NCBI GenBank assembly: GCA_035265665.1
Contig: DATFOK010000056.1
Span: forward strand, 1 to 32,604
Direction of reading: 5' to 3'
Length of the DNA: 32,604 bases
Source of the DNA: DASUPK01 sp035265665
GTDB lineage: Bacteria > Actinomycetota > Thermoleophilia > Solirubrobacterales > 70-9
This document shows, one piece after another, positions 1 to 7,772 of the stretch. Numbering within the stretch: the first letter of the stretch is position 1; every line of letters starts with the position of its first letter. Below the pieces are notes generated by a model, which was given only the letters and a program-made list of their open reading frames with translations, did not search any database and was not told where the DNA came from. The translations under genes were made by a program, and so were the position numbers.

Positions 1-426
1 GCCGGGCTGCCGCAGGTCGAGATCGGCGGGATCGCCCAGGCTCTCGGCTTCGTCCGCCAGGTCGTGCGCGACGGGATCGCCACGGCTGCCCACGACGTCA
101 GCGACGGCGGCCTCGCGTGCGCGCTGGCGGAGATGGCGATCGCGGCCGCCTCGGGGATCGAGGCCGACCTCGACCCGCTGGTCGAACTGCGGGGCGGCTC
201 GGGGGAGAGCTGCCTGTTCGGTGAGGGGCCGGGTGGGGTTGTCCTGGGAGTTGCCCCGGGGCAGCTGCCAGGCCTCCTCGAGGCTGCCGAGCGAGCGGGC
301 GTCGAGGCCCTCGAGGTCGGCTCGGTGGGCGGCGATCGACTTGAGTTCTCGGCCGCGGAGCGGGACGTCTCGGTGGCGCTCGCTGATGCGAACCGGGCCT
401 GGCGCTCTCTTCCCGAGCGGCTCTAA
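1..426 (+). CDS. purL: Phosphoribosylformylglycinamidine synthase II, C-terminal part (partial)
   Basis: The reading frame is open from base 1 and ends at TAA 424-426, giving the last 141 residues of a protein that starts outside the window. The His-Asp-Val-Ser-Asp-Gly-Gly motif (visible residues 31-37) followed by a Leu-Ala helix is the C-terminal AIR-synthase-like signature of PurL. PurL converts FGAR and glutamine-derived ammonia to FGAM in the fourth step of purine synthesis. The later segment with LFGEGPGG corresponds to the LFSE...GR stretch of the family, but here the usual Arg is Gly. The purF, purN and purH genes downstream on the same strand support the call. Only the left edge is missing; no frameshift is seen. 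Confidence 0.93.
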   Translation, partial: AGLPQVEIGGIAQALGFVRQVVRDGIATAAHDVSDGGLACALAEMAIAAASGIEADLDPLVELRGGSGESCLFGEGPGGVVLGVAPGQLPGLLEAAERAGVEALEVGSVGGDRLEFSAAERDVSVALADANRAWRSLPERL

Positions 427-455
427 TCCCGGCGAATAGCCGCCCCATCTAGGGG

Positions 456-461
456 TAGGAT
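456..461 (+). promoter_or_regulatory. Candidate -10 box (TAGGAT), leaderless start
   Basis: TAGGAT ends 6 bases before the GTG at 468, with no purine-rich ribosome binding site between. It fits the TANNNT -10 form seen before many genes here and implies a transcript starting at or next to the start codon. No clear -35 is seen. Confidence 0.45.
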
Positions 462-467
462 CGAGGC

Positions 468-1766
468 GTGTTCGGGCGACGCCTCGCCGGCCACTCGCAT
501 CACACTGAGCACCCGCGGCGGAGGAGGGTCCTCCTCACGATCCTGGGGGCCGCGCTGCTCGCCGCGCTCCTCCTGCTGATTGCGCCGCGGAACGCCAACG
601 GCAACTTCGTCTACTGGTCGAACCAGAGTCCGGAGACCACCATCGGTCGCGCGAAGATCAATGGCACCGGGCTGAACAACAACTTCATCCCGGGGCTCAA
701 CAGCCCGGCCGGGATTGCGGTCGACTCCAAGTTCATCTACTGGGTCGAAAGAGGCGCCAACCGGATCGGGCGCGCGAATCTCGACGGTACGGGCGTCAAT
801 GCGAGCTTCATCACCAGTGGCGTGATCGACGCACAGGGCATTGCGGTCACTTCCAACTCGGGCCTCTTCTGGGTCAACAACGTGGGAACCGCGACCCCTG
901 ACACGATCGGGCACGCGAACTCCGACGGCAGCAATCCAATCGGCAACTTCGCCACGATCACGAACGCCTGCGGAATCGCGGCGAATGAGAGCTTCGTCTA
1001 CTGGCTGGCCAACAGCGACCAGCGGATCGGGCGGGTGCCGGTTTCCGGCGGCGCCCCTGAGCCGAACTTCATTACCGTGCCGTCGGGGAGTGGCTGCGGC
1101 GTCGCGGTGGACAACAGCTTCCTCTACTGGAGCGCCAGCACCAGCAGTGTTGGCCGGGTCGCCGTGGGTGGCGGGACCGCAGATCCGAACTTCATATCGA
1201 ACACCGACACGAGCTTGCTCTTCAGCCCGTCTCCCGCGGTCAACTCCCAGTATGTCTTCTGGGCCGTTGGAAACCCCTCACCTGGGTCCGGCGCCATTGG
1301 GCGCGCCAACATCAACGGGAGCAACCCGAATCCGAATCTGGTCCCCGGGCTCGGTTCGCCATCTTTCCCGGTAGCCGCCCCCTCCAACAAGATCACCGTC
1401 AACTCGGTGAAGAAGAAGAAAAAGAAGGGCACCGCGACGATCAGCGCCAAGGTGCCCGGGCCTGGTCAGGTGACGATGAACCAGACGAGCGCGCCGCCGG
1501 ACGTCAACGCCACCGAGGCCGCGGTCAAGCAGGTGGGCTTGACGATCACGCAGGCATCCTCGTTCTCCGTCCCGGTGAAGCCGGTCGGCAAGACCGCGAA
1601 GAAGCTCAACAAGCAGGTCAAGAAGCAGCTGAAGAAGAAGCGCAAGGCGAAGGCCAAGGCGAGCGTGACGGTGTTCATCCACTTCGTCCCGGCCGGCGTG
1701 GCGGGGGTGCCGAACACGGAGCAGGTCAAGGTCACCCTCGTCAAGCAGCGCAAGAAGAAGAAGTAA
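468..1766 (+). CDS. Secreted six-bladed beta-propeller protein with Lys-rich C-terminal domain
   Basis: The 432-residue product has a cytoplasmic basic stretch (four Arg at 17-20), a hydrophobic segment at about 21-39 acting as signal peptide or anchor, and then six repeats of about 43 residues. Each repeat has an aromatic-Trp pair (49-50, 91-92, 134-135, 178-179, 220-221, 264-265), then an (I/V)G(R/H) motif and an Asn/Asp-Gly turn, as in YWTD/NHL-like propellers. Residues 309-432 form a separate domain with Lys clusters at 315-320 and the extreme C-terminus; similar Lys-rich beta domains are common in secreted proteins of Thermoleophilia (from memory). It is probably extracellular. No catalytic residues are recognised and the ligand is unknown. 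It sits between purL and purF on the same strand but has its own putative -10 box, so a link to purine synthesis is doubtful. Confidence 0.8.
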   Translation: MFGRRLAGHSHHTEHPRRRRVLLTILGAALLAALLLLIAPRNANGNFVYWSNQSPETTIGRAKINGTGLNNNFIPGLNSPAGIAVDSKFIYWVERGANRIGRANLDGTGVNASFITSGVIDAQGIAVTSNSGLFWVNNVGTATPDTIGHANSDGSNPIGNFATITNACGIAANESFVYWLANSDQRIGRVPVSGGAPEPNFITVPSGSGCGVAVDNSFLYWSASTSSVGRVAVGGGTADPNFISNTDTSLLFSPSPAVNSQYVFWAVGNPSPGSGAIGRANINGSNPNPNLVPGLGSPSFPVAAPSNKITVNSVKKKKKKGTATISAKVPGPGQVTMNQTSAPPDVNATEAAVKQVGLTITQASSFSVPVKPVGKTAKKLNKQVKKQLKKKRKAKAKASVTVFIHFVPAGVAGVPNTEQVKVTLVKQRKKKK

Positions 1767-1899
1767 GCGCCCTGCAAATCGCCGCATTTTGGGGGAGCGA
1801 GGGTGGCTGGCCGCGCCGGGCCCGCTGCTACCCTGCCCTTGCGGGCTGAAGTCCTGCCCGGCCATTCGATCTCCAGAGGTTGAGACACCTCCACAAGCC

Positions 1900-3372
1900 G
1901 TGACCGATGCGCGTTTCGACGTTCCCGATCGCGATGGCCCGCGCGATGAATGCGGGGTGTTCGGCGTATACGCGCCCGGCCGTGACGTCGCTCGCCTCGC
2001 CTACTTCGGCCTCTACGCGCTCCAGCACCGCGGTCAGGAGTCGGCGGGCATTGCCACCTCCGAGGGCGGCCACATCACGACGCTGCGGGAGCTCGGGCTC
2101 GTCTCGCAGGTCTTCGACGAGGAGAAGCTGCGCGCGCTGTCCGGCGACATGGCCATCGGCCACGTCCGCTACTCGACCACCGGCGGCGGCGCCTGGGAGA
2201 ACGCGCAACCGGTCTGGCGCGATGACGGGCGGGAGCTGGCCCTCGCGCACAACGGCAATCTGACCAACGCGGTCGAGCTCTACAACGAGCTGACTGAGGC
2301 CGGCCTGCACCTGCGCGGCACCTCGGACTCCGAGATCATGGCCGCGCTCCTCTCGCGGACGGCCGGTGAGGGAGACGAGTGGATCGAGGACGCAGTCGCC
2401 GAGGTGATGCCGCGACTGGAGGGCGCGTACTCGACCGTCGTGATGACAAAGCACGCAGTGGTCGCCTTCCGTGACCCGCACGGGGTGCGGCCGCTTGCTC
2501 TCGGCAAGATCAAGGCGGGCGACGGCTTCGGCGAGTGCTTCGTGGTCGCGTCCGAGAGCTGCGCGTTCGACATCATCGGGGCCCAGATGATCCGGGAGGT
2601 CCAGCCCGGCGAGCTGGTTTCGCTGACCGCGGGCGGGCTCGAGATGAAGCCGGTGATCCAGGGGGAGCGTCCGGCGCAGTGCGTCTTCGAGCACATCTAC
2701 TTCTCCCGCCCCGATTCGCGCCTCGAGAACCGGGTGCTGCAGGAGGTGCGCGGGCGGATGGGCGAACTGCTCGCGGAGGAGGCGCCGGTGGAGGCCGACC
2801 TGGTGATCTCCGTCCCCGATTCGGGGAATCCGATGGCGAACGGGTTCGCGCGCGCGACGGGCCTGCCCAAGGACGACGGGCTGATCAAGAACCGCTACGT
2901 GGCGCGCACCTTCATTCAGCCGGGGCAGGAGCTGCGCAAGCACGGGCTGCGGATGAAGTTCAACCCGCTCCCCGAGATCGTCGCCGGCAAGCGGGTGGTG
3001 GTGGTCGACGATTCGATCGTGCGAGGCAACACCACGCGACAGATCGTCGCGATGCTGAAGGAGGCGGGCGCGAAGGAGGTCCACCTGCGGATCTCGGCTC
3101 CGCCGATCCGTCATCCGTGCCACTACGGGATCGATATGTCAACGCGCGAGGAGATGATCGCCCACGGCCGGACAGTCGAGGAGATCGCGAAGGAGCTGGG
3201 GGCGGATTCGCTCGCCTACCTCTCCATGGACGCGATCTACGAGGCGATTGGCACGCCGCGGGAAAAGCACTGCGACGCGTGCTTCACGGGCGACTATCCG
3301 CTCGGCGATCCCGAGAGCGCGAACGGCAAGTTCGCGCTCGAGGAGATCGCGGTCGTCCCGGCGAGCCGCTAG
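1900..3372 (+). CDS. purF: Amidophosphoribosyltransferase (Fe-S, B. subtilis type)
   Basis: PurF makes phosphoribosylamine from PRPP and glutamine, the committed step of purine synthesis. The GTG at 1900 gives 490 residues. An in-frame TTG at 1789 was rejected because it adds a low-complexity, non-homologous leader. Cys18 in ECGVFGVY is the glutaminase nucleophile, exposed in this family by removal of a propeptide, here 17 residues. LQHRGQESAG belongs to the Ntn glutaminase domain. Residues 366-379 (VVVVDDSIVRGNTT) are the PRPP loop. Cys261, Cys407, Cys458 and Cys461 match the spacing of the four [4Fe-4S] ligands of the B. subtilis enzyme, so this is probably the oxygen-sensitive cluster form. 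The 133 bases upstream show no obvious promoter or riboswitch. purN follows after 34 bases. Confidence 0.96.
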   Translation: MTDARFDVPDRDGPRDECGVFGVYAPGRDVARLAYFGLYALQHRGQESAGIATSEGGHITTLRELGLVSQVFDEEKLRALSGDMAIGHVRYSTTGGGAWENAQPVWRDDGRELALAHNGNLTNAVELYNELTEAGLHLRGTSDSEIMAALLSRTAGEGDEWIEDAVAEVMPRLEGAYSTVVMTKHAVVAFRDPHGVRPLALGKIKAGDGFGECFVVASESCAFDIIGAQMIREVQPGELVSLTAGGLEMKPVIQGERPAQCVFEHIYFSRPDSRLENRVLQEVRGRMGELLAEEAPVEADLVISVPDSGNPMANGFARATGLPKDDGLIKNRYVARTFIQPGQELRKHGLRMKFNPLPEIVAGKRVVVVDDSIVRGNTTRQIVAMLKEAGAKEVHLRISAPPIRHPCHYGIDMSTREEMIAHGRTVEEIAKELGADSLAYLSMDAIYEAIGTPREKHCDACFTGDYPLGDPESANGKFALEEIAVVPASR

Positions 3373-3406
3373 ACGCCCGCGTCATTCGATCCGACAGGAT
3401 GCGGTC

Positions 3407-4033
3407 GTGAGTGACTTTCGGATCGTCGTGCTCGCCTCGGGCAGCGGCACCAACCTTCAGGCGATCCTCAACCAGCTGCATGGCGGCGAGGAGGGGATCG
3501 AGGTGGTCGGCGTGGGCGCGGACAAGCCGGACGCCGGGGCGCTGGAGCGGGCGCGGAGGGCGGACGTTGAGACGGCCGTCTTTCCCAACTCGGAGTACGA
3601 GGACCGGGCACAACGCGATCGGGCGCTCGGAGACTGGATCGAGGAGCGGGGCGCCGACCTGGTCGTGCTGGCGGGCTACATGCAGATGCTCTCGCCCGAG
3701 TTCGTGGCGCGGTTTCACAACCGGCTGATCAACGTGCATCCCGCGCTGCTGCCGGCCTTCCCTGGAATCGACGCGGTGCAGCAGGCGATCGACCACGGAT
3801 CGAAGGTCACCGGGGTGACCGTGCATTTCGTCGATGAGGGGATGGACTCCGGCCCGATCATCATGCAGCGGCCGGTGCCCGTTGCGCCGAGCCGCGATTG
3901 GGACGAGACGGAGAAGGTGATCCATGCGACCGAGCACGCGCTGCTGCCGGAGACCATCCGGTTGATCGCGGCCGGCCGGGTCCGGATCGATGAGACCAAC
4001 CCGCGCCTCGTGCACATCGACCCGGAGTCTTAG
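3407..4033 (+). CDS. purN: Phosphoribosylglycinamide formyltransferase, folate-dependent
   Basis: PurN transfers a formyl group from 10-formyltetrahydrofolate to GAR. The GTG at 3407 gives 208 residues, close to the usual 190-215, beginning MSDFRIVVLASGSGTNLQA with the family's phosphate-binding SGSGTNL loop. The motif NVHPALLPAFPG carries the catalytic Asn and His, and HFVDEGMDSGPII carries the catalytic Asp. A GACAGGA stretch 8 bases upstream is a possible ribosome site. The longer frame opening at 3248 lies inside purF and was not used. The gene lies 34 bases after purF and just before purH, so one purine operon is likely. Confidence 0.95.
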   Translation: MSDFRIVVLASGSGTNLQAILNQLHGGEEGIEVVGVGADKPDAGALERARRADVETAVFPNSEYEDRAQRDRALGDWIEERGADLVVLAGYMQMLSPEFVARFHNRLINVHPALLPAFPGIDAVQQAIDHGSKVTGVTVHFVDEGMDSGPIIMQRPVPVAPSRDWDETEKVIHATEHALLPETIRLIAAGRVRIDETNPRLVHIDPES

Positions 4034-4036
4034 ACT
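4031..4036 (+). promoter_or_regulatory. Possible -10 box (TAGACT) before purH
   Basis: TAGACT overlaps the purN stop codon and ends 10 bases before the purH GTG. It has the TANNNT form seen before other genes here, but purH may simply be read with purN, so this is weak. Confidence 0.25.
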
Positions 4037-4046
4037 CGCGGTCTCC

Positions 4047-5654
4047 GTGTCGACTCCTTCGTCAGAGATCGCTCCGGAGCCGGCCGGCGAGTCGCTGCCC
4101 GTACGCAGGGCGCTGATCTCGGTCGCCGACAAGACCGGGGTGGCCGAGTTCGCAGCCGGGTTGGCGAAACAGGGGGTGGAGGTGATCTCGACCGGCGGGA
4201 CGCTGTCGGTGCTGCGGGAGGCGGGGGTGGACGCAAAGCCGGTCGAGGAGCTGACCGGCTTCCCGGAGATCCTCGACGGGCGGGTGAAGACCCTCCATCC
4301 GCATCTGCACGCGGCGCTGCTCGCGGTGCGGGACGACCCCGAGCACTCGGAGACCCTGCGGGAGCACGAGATCGAGCCGATCGACCTGGTCTGCGTGAAT
4401 CTCTATCCGTTCGAGAAGACGGTGGCCCGGCTCGACGTACCGGAGGAGGAGGCGATCGAGAACATCGACGTCGGGGGGCCGACGATGATCCGGGCGGCGG
4501 CAAAGAACCACCGCTTCGTGGCCGTGGTGGTGAGGCCCGAGAGCTATGACGCGGTGCTCGACGAGCTCGAGGAGACGGGGGAGCTCTCCGCGGCGACCAG
4601 GCACTGGCTGGCGAACGAGGCCTTTGCGTACACGGCCCGCTACGACGCAGCGATCAGCCGCTGGTTCGGTCGCCGCTACGAGCAGCTGCCGAGCTACTGG
4701 GTGACGGCCTGGGAGAAGGAACTCGATCTCTCCTACGGCGAGAACCCGCACCAGCGGGCGGCGCTCTACGTCGAGCCGCGGGTCCGGTCCCACGTCCTCT
4801 CGCGGGTGTCAAAGCTGCACGGGAAGCCGCTCTCGTTCAACAACGTCCTCGACCTCAACTCGGCTCGGACGCTGCTCACGGATCTGGAGGGGCCCGGCTG
4901 CGTGATCGTCAAGCACAACAACCCCTGCGGGGTGGCCGAGGCGGATCGGATCGGGTCGGCCTACGAGGCAGCGTTCGCCTGCGATCCGATGTCGGCGTTC
5001 GGGGGTGTGATCGCGCTCAACCGGTCGGTCGACAAGGCTGTGGCCGAGCGGCTGCACCAGCAGTTCATCGAGGTCCTGATCGCGCCCGGGTACGAGGACG
5101 GCGCACTCGACGTGTTGCAGCAGAAGGAGGGCATCCGGATCCTGGAGGACACCGAGCGGCGAACCCACCAGATCGAGCCGGACATCAAGCGGGTGCGAGG
5201 CGGAATCCTGGTGCAGGATCCCGACGGCACTCCGGAGCCGCGCGAGCTGATGGAGGTCGTCACCAAGACACAGCCGACGGACGAGCAGTGGAATGACCTG
5301 CTCTTCGCTTGGCGAGTGGTGCGGCACGTCAAGTCCAACGCGATCGTGCTGGCTCGCGATCGGGCCACGCTGGGGATCGGGGCGGGTCAGATGAGCAGGG
5401 TCGACTCGGTCCGCCTCTCGATTGAGAAGGCGAAGGAGGCCCGCGGCCCCGATGCGGAGCCGCTGCTCGCCGGGTCCGTGGCCGCCTCGGACGCGTTCTT
5501 CCCCTTCGCCGACGGGCCGCAGGCTGCGATTGACGTCGGGGCCACCGCGGTCATCCAGCCGGGAGGCTCAAAGCGTGACGCCGAAGTGATCGAGGCGTGC
5601 GACGCGGCCGGCGTCGCCATGGTCTTCACGAAGCGGCGACACTTCCGGCACTAG
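4047..5654 (+). CDS. purH: Bifunctional AICAR formyltransferase / IMP cyclohydrolase
   Basis: PurH performs the last two steps to IMP: formylation of AICAR with 10-formyltetrahydrofolate, then ring closure. The GTG at 4047 gives 535 residues, near the usual 510-530, and places RRALISVADKTGV at the expected N-terminal position. An in-frame ATG at 3990 would overlap purN by 44 bases and was rejected. The N-terminal MGS-like cyclohydrolase domain includes STGGT and DGRVKTLHP. The C-terminal transformylase domain has SYGENPHQRAA and KHNNPCGVA, with Lys289-His290 as the catalytic pair, and RVDSVRLSIEKA. The gene ends cleanly at TAG 5652-5654 and the opposite-strand gene's stop is 34 bases away. 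Confidence 0.96.
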   Translation: MSTPSSEIAPEPAGESLPVRRALISVADKTGVAEFAAGLAKQGVEVISTGGTLSVLREAGVDAKPVEELTGFPEILDGRVKTLHPHLHAALLAVRDDPEHSETLREHEIEPIDLVCVNLYPFEKTVARLDVPEEEAIENIDVGGPTMIRAAAKNHRFVAVVVRPESYDAVLDELEETGELSAATRHWLANEAFAYTARYDAAISRWFGRRYEQLPSYWVTAWEKELDLSYGENPHQRAALYVEPRVRSHVLSRVSKLHGKPLSFNNVLDLNSARTLLTDLEGPGCVIVKHNNPCGVAEADRIGSAYEAAFACDPMSAFGGVIALNRSVDKAVAERLHQQFIEVLIAPGYEDGALDVLQQKEGIRILEDTERRTHQIEPDIKRVRGGILVQDPDGTPEPRELMEVVTKTQPTDEQWNDLLFAWRVVRHVKSNAIVLARDRATLGIGAGQMSRVDSVRLSIEKAKEARGPDAEPLLAGSVAASDAFFPFADGPQAAIDVGATAVIQPGGSKRDAEVIEACDAAGVAMVFTKRRHFRH

Positions 5655-5688
5655 GTCTCCGGCGGCAGGGGCTCGAGCGCTGAGACGG

Positions 5689-6096
5689 TTAGGCGCCCGC
5701 GGCCCTGCGGGCCTCGTCGGGGTCGCGGTGAGCCTCCACCTGCGCCGCCAGACCGTTGCGGACGGTCCAGATGTGACCGAACTCGCCGGATAGCGGCATG
5801 CCGGTTGCACGCGCCTTGGCGAAAATCCGGCCGATCACCAGCACCCCGTCCTCGCCGACCTCGACGAACTCGTCGGCGTCGTAGTGGAACTCCGAGAAGT
5901 CCTGCTCGAGCGCCTCGACGAACACCTCGAGGCCCTCCACTCCCGTGATTACGCGATCCCCGAGCTCGTGCGATAGCCGGGATTCGAAGTCCGGGGCGAC
6001 CACGTCACGGACCTCCGCGAACCCCACACGCCGACTGCCAACGCCGGCCCAGTCGAAGCCGTAGATGCGCCGGATCAGGTCGGCCCGCTCTCCCAT
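5689..6096 (-). CDS. SnoaL-like (NTF2-fold) protein
   Basis: A 135-residue protein with the alternating helix and cone-shaped sheet pattern of the SnoaL/ketosteroid-isomerase-like superfamily: an N-terminal helix, DVVAPDFESR, GVEGLEVFVEALEQDF, FHYDADEFVEVGEDGVLVIGRI, and a final HIWTVRNGLAAQVEAHRDPDEARRAAG. The C-terminal GLAAQVEAHRDPDEA stretch is typical of small actinobacterial members. Substrate and activity cannot be inferred, because the fold covers enzymes and binding proteins. It is convergent with purH and lies 37 bases downstream of the tRNA-Lys on the same strand. A second SnoaL-like gene begins at 32451. Confidence 0.75.
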   Translation of the reverse strand: MGERADLIRRIYGFDWAGVGSRRVGFAEVRDVVAPDFESRLSHELGDRVITGVEGLEVFVEALEQDFSEFHYDADEFVEVGEDGVLVIGRIFAKARATGMPLSGEFGHIWTVRNGLAAQVEAHRDPDEARRAAGA

Positions 6097-6133
6097 ACGG
6101 CCCAGTATGCCGCTCGCAGTACCCCACCGCGAG

Positions 6134-6206
6134 TGCCCCCTCCGGGACTCGAACCCGGACTACGAGATTAAAAGTCTCGCCGTCTCTCCAGTTGACTTAA
6201 GGGGGC
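6134..6206 (-). tRNA. tRNA-Lys (anticodon TTT)
   Basis: Read on the minus strand the 73 bases fold as a cloverleaf. The acceptor stem is GCCCCCT/AGGGGGC with discriminator A. The D arm has G-G in the loop, with three paired positions and an A.G mismatch at the top. The anticodon stem is CGAGA/TCTCG around loop CTTTTAA, and the T arm is CCGGG-TTCGAGT-CCCGG. The TTT anticodon reads AAA/AAG lysine codons. The 3' CCA is not encoded. Confidence 0.95.
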
Positions 6207-6238
6207 AGTGCAAGTCTAGGCGGCGCTTCGCCGGTCAC

Positions 6239-6244
6239 TAGAGT
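6239..6244 (+). promoter_or_regulatory. Possible -10 box (TAGAGT) before the Rrf2 gene
   Basis: TAGAGT ends 10 bases before the ATG at 6255 and no Shine-Dalgarno sequence intervenes. The 48-base gap to the tRNA also contains three CTAG tetramers (6216, 6238, 6251), rare words in GC-rich genomes. They might be part of an operator, but this is speculative. Confidence 0.35.
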
Positions 6245-6254
6245 CCCGGTCTAG

Positions 6255-6710
6255 ATGAGGATCTCGGCGAAGGTCGACTACGCCGTGCGGGCGGCGGTGG
6301 AGCTTGCGGCGGCTGGCGGGGAGCCGATCAAGGGGGAAGTGATCGCCGACGCGCAAGAGATCCCGCTCAAGTTCCTCGAGAACATCCTCGGCGAGCTCAA
6401 GCACACCGGCATCATCGCGAGCCGCCGCGGCGCCCAGGGCGGCTACTGGCTGGCCAAGCCGGCGGACGAGGTCAGCATCGCCGACATCGTCCGGGCCGTC
6501 GAGGGCCCGTTGGCGAGTGTCCGCGGCCAGGGACCCGAGGCCCTTGACTACAAGGGCGAGGCGGTTCCGCTCCAGAAGGTCTGGATCGCGGTTCGGGCCA
6601 ACCTGCGCGCCGTCATGGAGGACACCACTCTCGCCGACGTGGTCGGCGGGGAGCTGCCGGCGGCGGTCCGTGAGCTGAGCGAGCCGGCGGAAGCCTGGAG
6701 TGCGCGCTAG
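6255..6710 (+). CDS. Rrf2-family transcriptional regulator (CymR-like, no Fe-S cysteines)
   Basis: A 151-residue Rrf2 protein. MRISAKVDYAVRAAVELA opens the winged helix-turn-helix, followed by IPLKFLENILGELKHTGIIASRRGAQGGYWLAKP, the classic Rrf2 recognition helix and wing, then VSIADIVRAVEGP. IscR and NsrR bind [2Fe-2S] through three cysteines near residues 90-105; this protein has no cysteine at all, so it resembles CymR, the cysteine-metabolism repressor, more than a cluster sensor. It faces the sulfate transporter operon (stop codons 67 bases apart), which suggests control of sulfur uptake. An inverted repeat at 10633-10649 before the binding-protein gene is a candidate target. The regulatory link is inference. 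Confidence 0.85.
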   Translation: MRISAKVDYAVRAAVELAAAGGEPIKGEVIADAQEIPLKFLENILGELKHTGIIASRRGAQGGYWLAKPADEVSIADIVRAVEGPLASVRGQGPEALDYKGEAVPLQKVWIAVRANLRAVMEDTTLADVVGGELPAAVRELSEPAEAWSAR

Positions 6711-6729
6711 CGGTCGTCCTCCGCGACGC

Positions 6730-6776
6730 GACCCGGTGGCGGCTCGCCGACTCGATCAGCCCATCGGATCCGGGTC
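6730..6776. terminator. Candidate bidirectional stem between convergent genes
   Basis: A 7-bp perfect inverted repeat, GACCCGG (6730-6736) and CCGGGTC (6770-6776), encloses a smaller GGCG-GCT-CGCC hairpin. It fills the gap between the Rrf2 gene and cysA, which end facing each other. There is no T-run on either strand, so it may be a stem that only protects transcript ends. Confidence 0.3.
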
Positions 6777-6777
6777 C

Positions 6778-7770
6778 CTAGGACACCCCCGTGGCGACCG
6801 TCGGCGGGCCGCCGTCGGCTGAGAACACCCGCGTCGAACGCGGTCGCACGTAGACGATCTGGCCCACCGCGAGCTCGAGGTGATCGACCTCGTCACGAGT
6901 CAGCTGCACCGAGAACTGCTCCCCCTCAGGCAGGGTCAGCTCCACCCTCACCTCGAAGCCGAGGTGCACGATCCGATCCACCATCGCCTCAATCGTCTGA
7001 CCGTTCGGCTCGTGGCGGATCTCGACGTCGTGCGGACGCACCCACGCCTCGCCGAGCCGGTGCGCGGGCCCGACGAAGCTCATCACGAACTCCGAGGCCG
7101 GGTCCTCGTAGAGGTCCCGGGGACCGCCGGACTGCTCGACCCTGCCGTCGTTCATCACGATGATCTGCTCGGCGACGTCCATCGCCTCCTCCTGGTCGTG
7201 GGTGACGAAGATCGTCGTCACGTGCACATCGTCGTGGAGGCGGCGCAGCCAGGTGCGCAGCTCCTGGCGCACCTTGGCATCCAGCGCGCCGAACGGCTCG
7301 TCGAGCAGCAGCACCCGCGGCTCTACCGCCAACGCCCGGGCCAGGGCCATCCGCTGCCTCTGCCCACCCGAGAGCTGGCTGGGGAAGCGCTTCTCGAAGC
7401 CCTGCAGGTGGACGAGAGCGATCAGCTTCGTGACCCGCTCGCGAATCGTTCCGTTGCCCTCCCCCCTGATCCGCAGGCCGAAGGCGATGTTGTCGAACAC
7501 CGTCATGTGCTTGAAGGCGGCGTAGTGCTGGAAGACGAAGCCGACGTTGCGGTCCTGCACCCGGGTCTGCGTGTTGTCCTCGCCCGAGATCAGCACCTGC
7601 CCCATGTCGGGCTGCTCGAGGCCGGCGATCACGCGCAGCAGGGTGGACTTGCCGCTGCCGCTCGGCCCGAGGAGCGCGGTCAGACCGCCGTCAGGCACCT
7701 TGATCGATACGTCTTCGAGGGCGACGAAGTCTCCAAATCGCTTGGTCACGTCTCTTACCTCGATGGCCAT
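6778..7770 (-). CDS. cysA: Sulfate/thiosulfate ABC transporter ATP-binding protein
   Basis: The 330-residue ATPase energises sulfate import at the inner face of the membrane. Walker A is GPSGSGKST (35-43), the Q-loop lies in FVFQHYAAFKHMTV, the signature is LSGGQRQRMALARALA (from 131), Walker B is VLLLDEP (151-157), and the H-loop is TIFVTHDQEEAMDVAEQIIVM. A C-terminal TOBE-like domain (about 240-320) follows, as in CysA. The closest alternatives are other importer ATPases of the same subfamily, but the upstream CysT, CysW and sulfate-binding genes settle the substrate class. It starts 2 bases after the cysW stop and is the last gene of the operon. Confidence 0.95.
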   Translation of the reverse strand: MAIEVRDVTKRFGDFVALEDVSIKVPDGGLTALLGPSGSGKSTLLRVIAGLEQPDMGQVLISGEDNTQTRVQDRNVGFVFQHYAAFKHMTVFDNIAFGLRIRGEGNGTIRERVTKLIALVHLQGFEKRFPSQLSGGQRQRMALARALAVEPRVLLLDEPFGALDAKVRQELRTWLRRLHDDVHVTTIFVTHDQEEAMDVAEQIIVMNDGRVEQSGGPRDLYEDPASEFVMSFVGPAHRLGEAWVRPHDVEIRHEPNGQTIEAMVDRIVHLGFEVRVELTLPEGEQFSVQLTRDEVDHLELAVGQIVYVRPRSTRVFSADGGPPTVATGVS

Positions 7771-7772
7771 GG

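Noticed and set aside
1789..1899. TTG start for purF at 1789
   Set aside because: The extra 37 residues are not homologous, and PurF needs only a short propeptide before Cys18; GTG 1900 is preferred.
6112..6133. Hairpin CTCGC/GCGAG just 3' of tRNA-Lys as terminator
   Set aside because: A 5-bp stem with an 11-base loop and no T-run is weak evidence in a GC-rich genome.
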